A stretch of 64,000 nucleotides of DNA. Source: Opisthocomus hoazin (Eukaryota > Chordata > Aves > Opisthocomiformes > Opisthocomidae). Location of the stretch: NCBI RefSeq assembly GCF_030867145.1, contig NC_134417.1:6239577-6303576 (forward strand), given 5' to 3'. Position numbers and translations under genes: made by a program. Positions 44,901 to 56,300 of the stretch are shown piece after piece. Within the stretch, counting starts at the first letter, position 1. The number at the start of each line of letters is the position of its first letter. The notes below the pieces were generated by a model, which did not search any database, was not told the origin of the DNA, and worked only from the letters and a program-made list of their open reading frames with translations.

Positions 44901-47900
44901 TCACACTCACCATTGCCCTAACATGTTGGTTCCTTCCCACAACTGCTTTTCTTTGAAATGAAACTACAGAATTAGAATGAATTAAACCTGTCTTATCAAA
45001 ATAACTCCTTTAAAGATAGGAAACCATTTTTGCTAATTGGCGGAGAGAACAGCCCTGACCAAAGATTCAAATACAGTACAGTTGCTGGCAACAGGTATCT
45101 TCCAGGACAACACCCAGTATTTCAGTAACCAACACTTTCTGTTTAAGCATTCAACTTCGGGCAAACTTGTCATTGCCAGAGTTACATCAATGCTGGTCTT
45201 AGAACTTTTGGGAAACGATGACCTATCTGTTACACAAAGCACACAGCATTTTTAAGACTTCTGGAAAGTACTGTATCTCCTTAGTAAGGTGTGTTCATTA
45301 AAGCAATTCTAAACACCAGTACATCACTAGCAGCTGAAGCGAAGATTTTTAAAAGCATTTTGAAATTCATTAATAGAAGTTAGATATCTCAGTTTGAGAA
45401 TTTCAAAATCCACTTGTCTTGCCTGAAGAAAAAAAAGAAGCCTCACCAATTTCTGAAGCGTTTCAATATGCCGTAACCTCAGCCTTTCGAAAGCATAAGG
45501 AATTCCTTTTGTGAATTCACAGGTAGTGCGTCTAATCACCCCAAATTTATCTGAACAGCAAAAATGAAACTCCTGTCAATTTTAAGGCAGGTTCCTAAAA
45601 TTTACATGCCTGCTAGGTGAGACATTTTCAAAGCCTGATTAATCCCCATTCTCAGCTGGGAAAACAGAAAGAAGCTGAGAACATAGAAAGAATGATTGAC
45701 TTAAACTGGCAAGTCAGATACACAATTGGGACCAAAATCAGTGCTTCCAGCTCTCGGTGACAGACACAGTTCACTACATCAGTCAAAATACAAGCACTAA
45801 AATATGTATTTTCCAATTGAAGTAAGGCACAGCTTCCAGTAAAATCATGCCCTCTCAAACCTTGAGTGGTGTAGCAAGGCTTGAATATAAACAGCGAGCT
45901 CAATCTACACCTTGCAATCCAGGCCCCAGTTAGGTAGGTTACTAGGAGATCTCTTATTCTGAAAACATCTACTACCTCTTACCACCTGCACTTCAATGCA
46001 AATAAGAGCTGTCTAAAATCTTACAAGACAGCAGCCTCAAGACACCCTAATTCCAAAGAGCAAAGCACAATAAGAATCCTTAGGCCTTCAGGGAACGCTG
46101 CAGTGTTTCCTTGCTAAAAGGAAACTGCTTTCAAAACCGGTCCTGCCTTCAAAACCATGCCTTGCCCAAGGGTTATTTGTCCTTTGCCACAAGGCGAGTA
46201 CCCTGGACTCCTTTTCTCCACCTACTGCCTCCGGTCCCCACTGCACAAGCACGGCTGCCCTCACACTACGTCAAGAGTCCAGAGCTTCCCCTCTTGCCCA
46301 CACACGCGTGTGCACCCCTTGCTCTATGGCCTCGCTATGCCAGAAGGCTGGAGAAAACGCTGATTTTTGTCTAACGTAGTCCTGCAAATACTGAAAGCTT
46401 GCAGGACATACAGTCTCCTCCACGGTACTTCCCCGGTCAAGCTGACCTTGCCGAGAGGCAGAATCAATACAACACCAGCCAAGCACTGCATTAAGAGGAC
46501 TTTATTGTTTCTGAGAGTCAACCTGCTAGCTCCACCTGGCACCCAAGCGCTTGGAGCGATTAATTCTCTTCAGCAGCGCTGCACTTCACAGGGCAAGCGG
46601 TAACCTCAGCGTTTGCAATGTTAAACTTCACTGAAAAGGTACATACAGCTACTCTTATTGCCACAGCAGGTACAGAAACCTCTCCAAGATGACACTGCGC
46701 AATTACAAAGCGTTCTCAAAGTCTTGGGCCAGACAGTCAAATTTGATTTAGATTTAAGAAGGAGGTGACTCCTTGGAAAACTAAAAATTGAGCTTGCTGC
46801 AGCCTTTCTGACTCTCTCTCCTAGCCCAAGAAAGTGCCTTCAACAAAAACAGAGCAGAACTGATCGCAGGAAAAGCTCCAACAACCACCTTCTTTTGGCG
46901 ACTCAGTTGTGCCTCTTCCCAGCTGCCAGCAGAAGTACAATTCGCTAGGATGCGCGCTAAATGCATGGTACCTGGCTGCTGAAGACCTCTCCTTCCCCTT
47001 GCTCTCCCTCATCACCACGCCTGCGCTACCTTTTTCTCCTGGATGCTTTGGAGAGTCAACTCGCCTTCAAAGCTTTCTTTCTGTGTCCCAGTTTCTGATC
47101 ACAGCACTTGCATCTTTGCCTGTGTTATCACTGGGCCCAGCCGTCTAGAACAGTGTCTCTAACTAGGGGTTGTTTTCAGAACAAACAGCTTTTTCTTTGT
47201 TGTGGCTGCTGCACAGACATGTCAATAAATGTGTGTGTTGTAAGAAACCAGAATATACTGGCACAAAACTCGCAGGGAAGCTCTCAGTACCTCAGAAACC
47301 TCCTAATGCAGATCACAAACAGAAGGTAGAAGGAAAAAAAAAACCACCAAGACTGATGCAAGAACTCTGAAGCAGAAGTATCTTTTATCAGTATAACACA
47401 CACAGACCTATATTCGGATCCCTATGGCTTTTTGTACCATCACAAAAACAAAATCTGCAGCATCAATACCCTTAATAGTTATCCTAAAGTTACTTAGAAA
47501 CCAAAGGTGCTTGAATATCTTTTTTTTTTAAACACAACTGAAAGGCTGACTTCAACAACACAAGCACACATGAGTTTTTAAAAGGATACATTTTAAAATA
47601 AGCACAAGATTAGACCTGCCATACATGGTCAAAGCATTCTCCACTCCAGCATCCACCCCGGAGAGGAAACACGAGCAGGTGCCTCCGGAAAGACACTCCC
47701 CCAGTTGGCCAAACGCCCCAGTTGTAACTGGGTATGAATTTCATCCCAGTAAATCAGCCTCTGACAAGCTGCCGCACAGCAGCTCAGCGAGCACACACCT
47801 CGGATGCACTGAAACACGCTGCACCGTGTTTAAAAGTGCAATATATATAGGCAGAGGCACTATTCCCCACTTAATAGCCCAACGCTTTTGTTTTAACAAT

Positions 47901-49472
47901 TATATCTGCACAAAGCCAAGTCAAATTCCACACACAACTTCAGAGTAACTTGGATCTTCTGTGTTGCCCTTCTCAAGCATTTTTGTTCTGGCCTCAAGAA
48001 CTGAAATATCCAACCAGCGAACTTTAGGGTAAGGCTCTTCCTTCCTCTGAAACATTATTCAGTTAATTTTTTTTAAAGTGTTCCTATTATCTTAAAGATT
48101 GTACTCCAAAACTTGTAACACAAAGGCTTTGCATTTTTACGTTTCTACGCTGCATCTATTTCAGTCTATCAGTCTGCAATAATGAAATGACTAATTCATC
48201 AGTTCTCTGGTAACACAGAAGTGGAACAGCTCATTTAGTTACAAATGGGTATTTCTTAACCTGCCTCTACAGTATCTCTGTGTGTTGTTCCCTCCCTCTC
48301 CTCAGTGAAGAAACGGAATCACAAAGTAGCTAGTCCCTGTATTTTTAGAGGTGCCACTCCAGGGCTCACACTGTGAGGACACCCCATACTGCAAAGCAGA
48401 TCCCGGACTTCCGCAAGAGCGGGCCTGCTTTTTCAAGTATAAAAAATACGAAAAAAAACCCCTCACCAAAACCAGAGAAAGACAGAAATAAGCAGATTAA
48501 AAAACCCACAATATGCCATGTTTGAATTGCACCTAAAATTGCTATTACTGCAAGCCCTCCAAAAGAATGATTATTAAAATGCTGGAATATCTGGACTGTC
48601 TTTGCTGACCATAGGGTAGTACGTGAACCGGCTTATTTTGGCGACAGGCAAAGTGCAACACTGCTCCTCGCTAGCCAGCTGATGAACCCTCTGCTCCCAA
48701 ACAAACTTTTGTGCAGCTGCTCGCACGTACCACGCTAAAGCCAACTTTATTCTCCCTGCTCCCCGAACAGCTTACCATCAAACAACTAAGCCGTCCTCCG
48801 TGCCTTTGGCAGAATAAAAAGCAGTAAGAAAAATAAAGCAGAAAACACAGGGAGAAGCAAACACCAGCAGGTGAGGTACATAAAGAGCAACAGTTTTCAA
48901 CCGGCGCCAAAAGCCGCGGGCTGATGGTAACCCAGGCATGGCAGGGGCCGCGGAGACAACCGATGCGCTGCACAGCCCGCCGCTGCACACATTTCTGTAT
49001 TTAAACAGATTGTTTTTCTGTCAGAATTTCTAACATCAATATCCACACCCTTATTTCCTCCCCCCCCCGAGATTAATGAGGTTTTAACCAATTTCCCAAG
49101 GATTAAGATACGTCCAGGGCGGTGATGTCCCCTCGGGGGCGGGGGGGCCACGGCGGGGCCCACCGAGGCCCGCAGTAAAAGACCCACAGGGCGGCGATGT
49201 CCCCTCCGGGGGGGGTCCCGCGGACAGGGGGCCGAGGCGGGGCCCACCGAGGCCCGCAGGAAGCCGGGGCCGAGCCGCGGCCCCGCACCGCCGCCCTCCC
49301 GAGGCCGGAGCAGGCGAGGCGCCCGCGGCCCGTCAGCCCTCGGTACCTGACGCCGCGGGGACAGCGGGCCCGCGCTGCCGGAAGCTGCGTGCGGGGAGCC
49401 GCCGCCCGCCGCAGGCCCGGCCCGGCCCGGCGGGCTCCACAAAGGACGGCAGGCAGGTGGGAGCGGACTCAC

Positions 49473-49600
49473 CGGGCCGGGGCGGCGCCTGCCGCCTCGG
49501 GGGACGGGCGGGCGGAGCGGGGCGCGGCCGCCACACGGCGCCTCTGCAATGGCGGCGGCGGGACCCACCGAGGCGGCGGCGGCGGCAGGAGCCGGAGGGG
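49473..49600 (-). other. PAK2: PAK2 exon 1 (non-coding, start approximate)
   Basis: A strong donor, CCCCGGCCCG followed by GTGAGTCC, ends the exon at 49473. PAK2 in mammals also has a non-coding first exon in a CpG island. The 5' limit is a guess based on the promoter elements. A second donor, CAG followed by GTACCG, would end an alternative or longer first exon at 49347. Confidence 0.55.
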
Positions 49601-49656
49601 GAAGCGGAACCGCCGCGCGTGGCCACAGCCCGCGAGGGCGGGGCGCCGCCCACACG

Positions 49657-49681
49657 ACTACAGCTCCCGGCGGGCAGCGCG
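49657..49681 (+). promoter_or_regulatory. ZNF143/STAF-like site in PAK2 promoter
   Basis: The plus strand reads ACTACAGCTCCCGGCGGGCA followed by GCGCG. This fits the long ZNF143 motif (ACTACAATTCCCAGCATGC-type), with the ACTACA and CCC..GC blocks at the right spacing. It lies about 60-180 bases upstream of the inferred PAK2 start, the usual position. A GCCTGCGCAGG palindrome directly after it resembles an NRF1 half-site. Confidence 0.6.
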
Positions 49682-50116
49682 CCTGCGCAGGAAGCGGCGG
49701 CGGCGCGCGCGGGGCGGCGGGAGGCGAGGCGCTCGCCTCGCTCTGGCTGAGGGGAGCGCAGGGCTGGCCGCGCCGAACCGTGCTGTCAGGCACCCGAGGC
49801 GTGACTCGGTGTCACGTACTCTGCGCTTGATCCTCCCAGGAGCGAGCTTTTGCCAGTTCATCTCTGCGTGTACCTCTCAGGAAACCGCAGCGGATTTCTG
49901 AGCTTCACGCGCCCCTCAGCTCTGCTTTCCTTCCTCACAAGGTGACCCTACTTCTTGCTGCTCCAGCCTTGAACCCCTACACCCACTCAGGTTCCGTTCC
50001 AAACCGCTTTCACAGTCCTTACTCTCCTCCCATTCTTCCGTCTCCCTCCCCAGGCACATCTTTTTAAACAAACTAGGAGGAGGTTTTCCGTTTGGGGTTT
50101 TTTTTTTTGTTATACC

Positions 50117-50361
50117 CATTCGCTTGTGATTCAGAAAGTCTTAACTCTGAACATGACGAAGAACTTCTTCCCTCTGAGGGTGACGGAGCACTGGAACAGG
50201 CTGCCCAGGGAGGTTGTGGAGTCTCCTTCTCTGGAGATATTCAAGACCCGCCTGGACAAGGTCCTGTGCAGCCTGCTGTAGGTGACCCTGCTTCGGCAGG
50301 GGGTTGGACTAGATGACCCACAGAGGTCTCTTCCAACCCCTACCATTCTGTGATTCTGTAA
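50117..50361 (+). mobile_element. CR1 LINE 3' end, forward orientation
   Basis: Contains AACAGGCTGCCCAGGGAGGT, TCTGGAGATATTCAAGACCC, GGTTGGACTAGATGACC and the terminal repeat ATTCTGTGATTCTGT, all diagnostic of the CR1 3' end. It is 5'-truncated, with no coding capacity left. Confidence 0.95.
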
Positions 50362-50486
50362 CTCCTAACAAGGCCTTTAACACCCCTGTCCCTCCCTCTT
50401 TCATTTAATTCCTTGAATTCAGTCATTGCACACATTAACGATGGATATGTTTGTGTCAGACCCTGGTATCTAACCCTTATTATCTA

Positions 50487-50937
50487 TGTAGAAGAGCAAT
50501 GAGGCTGGTGAGGGGTCTGGAGAACAAGTGCTATGAGGAGTGGCTGAAGGAACTGGAGCTGTTTAGTCTGGAGAAGAGCAGGCTGAGGGGGGGACCTTAT
50601 CGCTCTCTACAGCTACCTGAAAGGAGGTTGTAGTGAGGCAGGTGTTTGTCTCCTCTCTCAAGGTACTACCGATAGGATGAGACACAATGGCCTCAAGTTG
50701 GGTCAGGGAAGGTTTAGATTAGATATTAGAAAAAATTACTGAAAGAGTGGTCAGGCACTGGAACAGGCTGCCCAGGGAAGTGCTGGAGTCACCATCCCTG
50801 GAGGTGTTCAAAAAACATGTAGATGTGGCACTTCAGGACATAGTTTAGTAGGCATGGTGGTGTTGGGCGGATGGTTGGACTTGATGATCTTAGAGGTCTT
50901 TTCCAACCTTAATGATTCCATGATTCTATGATTCTCT
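50487..50937 (+). mobile_element. CR1 LINE 3' end, forward orientation, longer copy
   Basis: Starts in GAAGAGCAATGAGGCTGGTG and runs through GCTGTTTAGTCTGGAGAAGA, CTACCTGAAAGGAGG, GAACAGGCTGCCCAGGGAAG and GGACTTGATGATCTTAGAGG, to the end repeats ATGATTCCATGATTCTATGA. It is a 5'-truncated copy of a different subfamily from its neighbour, judging by the 3' segment. Confidence 0.95.
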
Positions 50938-52774
50938 TGCTAAGAACTTGTAGCCACCTCATTCCTGCCTCCAAAGCTGCCAGAATTTTTCCACAGGGGA
51001 ACAACTGCCTTACAGCTCATCCTCCGTTATCTGCCAGTGATCCTGGCAGGGCTGGTGCCTGCATCCTCCTGCACCTGGCACACCATCAGCACATGCCTGC
51101 TAAACGCAGTGCTTCCTTAACGACAGGAGCCTCTGGTATGGGAGAGAAAGTTTTCACTGGCAAATTCCTTCATACATAACACTACAATAGTTATTAGACT
51201 AATTTACAGCTTTTAAAGAAAAAACTTGTCTACTATATTTATAATACAAACGCTGTGGATTTAAAAACTGCAAATGTTTGCTATTTGCCATAATAAAAAA
51301 CATCCATTGAGAAGCTCTGCAATTTCTCTCATATTTTACATGAATCAGAATCAGCATTACTCAAACTGAAAAGCTTATCATGGGATCTTGAGGAATTCTA
51401 GATAAACTTAGTGAGCCACATGCCAACCAAACTGACTAGTGCACATTTAAACTGTTTTGAAGTCAACTGTTTAGTACTGACAGTGCTAAGCCCCCTGTAA
51501 TTCAAGCCCCTCCTGCCTCAGTTTCTCCTACGGCATCTTACCACTGATGTGGGGTTCCATTGTCACGTCCTCACTCAGACACGTTTCCAAATCATCCACT
51601 TACATATTTTAGCCACTTGCAATATTTTTTCTTGTTTGTCTAAAGCACATTACCATTTCCTTTCACTAGGCTGTGATATCAGGCAGCTTGTTTTAGCTAA
51701 CGAATTCAACACGTGAATTTCAACTGCTGTTAAAATAAACGTGGGCTTTCAGGTGATGAAGATCTGCCAGAGCCGAGTGTCAGTCTGGGATGTTGGATAC
51801 CAAATGTCAGACTGCAACACAGAATTACTTACTGGCATAAGAGAGTGAGCACAAGAACAAACTCAACTCTGGGAATTAAAAATCACAGAGACAAGCATTA
51901 CAATACTGGTCCACAGCCCTGCTGCGCTGATGTGGTTGAACAGGCTGCCAAATGTCCCTGCAATCATTCTCTTTGATTTCTCCCTTCCCCCAACCAGATG
52001 CAGTGCATGACTCCTCTGAGGCAGTGGATGAAGTACTGGCGCAGCCATCATCATTCAGTGCAGTCAAGGGAAAACAAGAGGCCAGTGTCAGAACACTTGC
52101 CAACCTGTCGTGGGCGAAGTCACAAGATGAGCTCTCTATTGAATTCCAGCAGAAGCAGGAAGATGCCCAAGGGATCCTGAAGCTACAGCTGGGAAGTGAT
52201 GAAAGGACGATTCAGCTCATGAGAAGTCTCGGTTGCACACAGAGAGCACTCAAAAGCAGGACAGAATTTGAAAACTAGAATTTTCATTCATCCCCCTCAC
52301 ATACGCACTCCCCCAAATCACCTGCTTTTACTAACTTAGCCTCAGACATAGGGAATAAAATCTAGTTGCCCCACCAACAGTCCCCAGGAGTTACCATAAG
52401 CTCACAATGCCACCTACTGACAATTAGAAACAGCAGCCGAGCTCTCCTGTCATTCCAGAGCAACTCAGGTTTTCCATTAAGTAATTCCTCTCCATTTCTT
52501 TCTGTTTATCAACTGTTCTGATGGCTGAATGCAAGTCTTCTAAATATTTGCTTCATTTCACCAGCTTTTGTCTTCAAAAGGCTATTCTTTCAGCTTCTGG
52601 TATGGCAGAAATTTCCTTCGAATCTTCCAAACTCTTTCAACTCTGACCTAATTTGACCAAGAGCAGCTAATCCCTCCCAGTTACTAGAAGGGGAGAGATT
52701 ATTTAAGCCTTCTCCTGTCCCAGGTAAGCACAGAATGTCTCTTCACAAATTCATACATAACCCATCTGGACAAC

Positions 52775-53192
52775 AAGCTTAAAATTCAGAAACTTTAATG
52801 ACTAGATAATGTTTTTCATACCCTTAATAACCAATCCCCAAGTCCATTGGCTTAAATTCAAGAAATACAAACACCTCTGCAAGAGGCAGCACTGTAGTCG
52901 AAGCAGGCTCTGGGCCAGGGGGAGGGAATGGGAGACCGAGACTGTGGCAGTCCTTCCAGCTTTTTGCAGCGCTATTCCTGCCCTCCATCTGCTTTGTCTA
53001 TTCATAGCGCACCAAAACAGTCTTCTGGTGTGTGAAAGGTTTTGGTCAGACTTAGGCCAAGGGAACTCTAACACATTATGGGACACCCGCGCATCACCAA
53101 GATATAAAGAACAGCAGAGTAGGATTCATTTAGGAAGCTGATGGATTATTCAATGAGTTTTGCTGGATGGAGGTCTGTCGTTCCGTATGTCT
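52775..53192 (-). other. PIGX: PIGX 3'UTR (inferred)
   Basis: The first plausible poly(A) signal after the stop is ATTAAA at 52793-52798 on the minus strand, giving a UTR of about 400 bases. No canonical AATAAA was found between it and the stop codon. Confidence 0.45.
52793..52798 (-). terminator. PIGX: Candidate PIGX poly(A) signal ATTAAA
   Basis: The minus strand reads TAGTCATTAAAGTTTCTGAA. It is the commonest non-canonical hexamer, about 400 bases after the stop codon. Confidence 0.4.
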
Positions 53193-53351
53193 TTACTCCG
53201 AGCCGGTCACCGGGGAGAAGTGTCCGTATTTGCATACAGCTGCAAGAATCAGGCTGGAACAGAGCACGGTGACAAGAAGAGTCACGACACACACTAAGGA
53301 ACTATGTTGCCTGAGCCCCACTGGAATCTGCAGAATCAATTCCTCAGATGC
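53193..53351 (-). CDS. PIGX: PIGX exon 6 (membrane anchor, residues 190-241)
   Basis: 159 bases. The acceptor is TTATTTGTCTTTGTAG. It encodes ASEELILQIPVGLRQHSSLV, then a hydrophobic helix (VTLLVTVLCSSLILAAVC), KYGHFS and a short tail ending GSE before TAA (53195-53193). It aligns with human VILQVPVGL...KYGHFSL, which confirms the gene despite the exon being only 53 codons. Confidence 0.95.
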   Translation of the reverse strand, partial: ASEELILQIPVGLRQHSSLVCVVTLLVTVLCSSLILAAVCKYGHFSPVTGSE

Positions 53352-56300
53352 CTACAAAGACAAATAAATGGATTACACGCATTTAAGAAGCTATTCCTTT
53401 TTGACTGCAATTTAGAAGATTAGTAACCAGACCACTATTTAACTGACCCTTTGCTAAGGCTTCTTCTGGGATTCAAAATCAAAGCCGAGATGGGACACCA
53501 CCTTTCAATTTACGACAAACAGAGCACCAGCCGCTCTTGCAGTACAAAGCTCAATAAATGTATCTGCTACCATTTTGAATGGTAGCCATTTATATCCTCT
53601 GTGTCTTGTTCTTACAATAGGCTTGCCATTGAGGATATGTACGTAATACAGCATTGAAGGGAGAAGCTCTCAGAATGAGTGTTTCACAGAGCACCAAAAA
53701 GCCAGTTTTCTCCAAGGTGAACAACTATTTGGTTTCTCTGTGACGCAGAAGGCTCCAAAACGTTTTTGGACAAGAGCTGCAAACATGCCAGACGTCTGCA
53801 GGTATCTTAAATATAGGAAGGCATGCGTGTTACAAAAAACAACAGATTTGCTATGAGACAAATTAGCCTTATTTCTGAATCTCCACACTACCACAACACT
53901 TTCGACTATCAAAGGCAGTTGTTGACCACACTAAAGATCCATCTTTCCTAGGTTCTGAACACAGAATAAAGAAACTTCACCTTTTCCTAGATACTTAGCT
54001 ACTCAGGTAGCAACGCAACAAACAGAACTGGCCTTTTATTAAGGTGTTATCTCTTCAATCTTTGGGCTTTTACCCCTCCTTTAGTTAGATCATTCAGCAG
54101 TTTTCCACTTTGCTGCTCCTCTGAAGCACCTATTTTGCAAAGACCTTTCTTAATTTGGCCACTGCAAATTATATCCTAGAATTCCAAGTAAACTGTTAAA
54201 AAAAGGTGAGGAGAGCAGGCACCATAAAGGACTACAAGAGCGCAGAGTGACTACAAGCATGTCAGAAGGGCAGGAGGACACCCATTAAAAGCCGCTCAGA
54301 AAGGAAGAAGGGAGCCTCCCTTAGGGGGAATCACACAACCAATCTTTTACTGAGTTCCTGTGCTATGGAAGTTGCTAATCACAGAAAAAAAGGCAGCAAT
54401 TGTTAAACGAGAACCAAGAATTCCCACCAGAAATAAGGACTCACAGGTTTGTGCGTTACGCTGTACCACTGGCAAGGGACATTGTCTTTGCCTAAACAAG
54501 GAGCTTCCACTTCAACAGGCTTCCAACACTCTGCTGACAGGCGATCTACGGAAGATGTTAATGCATCAGCAGGATCCACACGAGATGAAGCAATACAGCC
54601 CGCCACACTTTTCCAAATGAGGTCTTTTTCCTCCACAAAAGCTAGACAGAATCTACTCCCGGAAAGCCAACAGGTGAAACACCGCTGACAGAAATGTGCC
54701 AGCTAACTCGCACGGTCAAAGCAGTGCTGGGCAGTCTTTTTCATGAACTTTGCAACTCTTCCCTTCCTGATCCAGCAGGAACCCAAGGAAGATTCTCACC
54801 TGTGTGGTATCTCGGCCCTTCTGTCCTTAAAAGGGCAAAGAATTCATTGTTGGCCTGTAGACCCCTCAACTTTAGCCATACAGTTACGATTTCTCTTCCC
54901 CCAAAACACAGAAGTCATTCTGCCATTTCTCCTTGTTGGCCTCCTGTTGGCACATGCAAGAACTCCCCTCCAATACTTTAAATGCTTTCATATTAATAAT
55001 AAATATGTTTTCCTGCTCATAAGTAGTAAATGCGGCAGCAAAATAGGAAGATTTCACACCTCTTTTTTAATTGACCAGGCAGTCCTCCCTGCCCCTAAGT
55101 TTATCCCAGAAAATCATTGCTCAAATAATGCACAAGTGAAGATAAAGGAGCTGAGAATCGTTAGCACATTTGACTTGGCAGCTAGCAAGAATGATTTTGT
55201 GAAATGAAATACAATTGGTAGCAAAAATGGAGGATTTAATTGTTCATATAACTTAAAATATTCATTGTCAGTGGTTATCAGGTTCTCATTTCACAGGAGT
55301 CTGAGACTTCTGGAGTTCTGGCCTTCAGGCACACAGTTTTCTATGTTCCTCCCTTATATGTAAGGAATGCAGGAAGAAGGTGTTAGAAACCACTCGAATA
55401 CTTTGATTACTCTAAATACCTGATAGTGAATATTAAATATGCCATGCGTGGCTTCAGCTGCCAAGAGAAACACTGTGAAAACACGGTCTGAGCAGCTGAC
55501 CTTTAGTAAACCAGGGCCTGCAGGGACTGTGACAAACAGACCAACTGCCAAGGCTTTCGGTACAAGGCTACAACAGCGGCAGTGCAACACCAAGAAGCCT
55601 GTTGACAATTAATCTGCCTTGGTCAGGCAGCAGCAGCACTCAAAGAGGAAGACAACGTGGTCTTTATCAGGGCCACTATCATCCCCTCATGCTCACATGA
55701 CTACTGAGAGCTCCATCTCTGGAAGACAAATACAGAACTGGATTCCAAGCTCTGGATTGCCCAGTTGTTCCTCTGTCCCCAAAAGAACACGTAATGAGAA
55801 TCTCACTGTCACAGCAGCAGACCAGTACTTCTGGGCTCTTCAGAACAACCAACGCTTCCTCACGGTCTTCTGCCGGCCGGTGGTACCGCCCGTGCACAGG
55901 CAAGGCAGCTCTAAAACAGCGAGAACAGCGAGGGTCGGGTTCCAGGTACAGGAGAACAAGAAGATCCGTGGCTAAGTACTCGGGAGCCTCCACATCAATG
56001 ACATCAGGAATTAATACCGCCTGCAAGTGGAGAAAGATACAGATGTGGCTGCGATCAGAATTGACACAAGGAAGGGATGCGGGAGGAAAAAATGTTTGAA
56101 CATTTTGTGCATGATTCTGGGATTTAAGAGGGCGCTGTCTGCTGTGGTAACCTACTGCAGCATCAGAAGAGAAAACATTTTTCCTTGTTCTAACGCTGGG
56201 CCTGATTTCATGGTCAGGAAGATCAAGTTAGAGTTCTGTCCTTAAGCTGTTCCGAAATAACTTTCCAAGTCCCTCTCCAAGAAGTGATTCTTATGTGTGA

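Larger units (their letters stand above)
26700..49472 (-). other. PAK2: PAK2 intron 1 (22.8 kb)
   Basis: Runs from the donor GTGAGT after exon 1 to the acceptor TTTCTATTTCAG before exon 2. I could not identify any other gene, tRNA, snoRNA or CR1 copy inside. It holds three poly-A runs on the plus strand (29156-29182, 30138-30155, 30788-30814) and a poly-G run (41958-41977). The longest open frame in it (30824-31378, minus strand, 184 codons) has no recognisable domain. Long first introns like this often carry enhancers, but none can be called by eye. Confidence 0.75.
48900..49810. promoter_or_regulatory. PAK2: CpG island, PAK2 promoter
   Basis: About 0.9 kb of very GC-rich sequence dense in CG dinucleotides (densest at 49130-49760), flanked by ordinary AT-rich DNA. 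It covers the inferred first exon and its donor. No TATA box is evident, so a dispersed-start housekeeping promoter is expected. Elements visible include a ZNF143-like site (49657-49681), an ETS-type CCGGAAGC (49378-49385) and a GGCGG-rich YY1-like AATGGCGGC (about 49548-49556). Long open frames across here are products of base composition. Confidence 0.85.
49811..52770. other. Intergenic region between PAK2 and PIGX
   Basis: About 3 kb separate the PAK2 promoter from the PIGX 3' end. It contains two CR1 fragments (50117-50361 and 50487-50937) and otherwise nothing I can name. Confidence 0.75.

Noticed and set aside
48897-49901. Long open frames (up to 298 codons) on both strands in the PAK2 CpG island
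   Set aside because: They overlap each other on opposite strands and consist of Pro/Ala/Gly/Arg, as expected when stop codons are scarce in GC-rich DNA. No domain is present and the region is the PAK2 promoter and first exon.
54743-55207. 154-codon plus-strand open frame in PIGX intron 4
   Set aside because: No recognisable domain, no promoter or poly(A) signal, and a length within chance expectation for the window.
55679-55806. Continuation of PIGX exon 4 through the open frame to 55679
   Set aside because: The continuation loses all similarity to the family, while the donor GACA followed by GTGAGA joins in phase to exon 5, which restores the conserved CW, APC and CQW residues.
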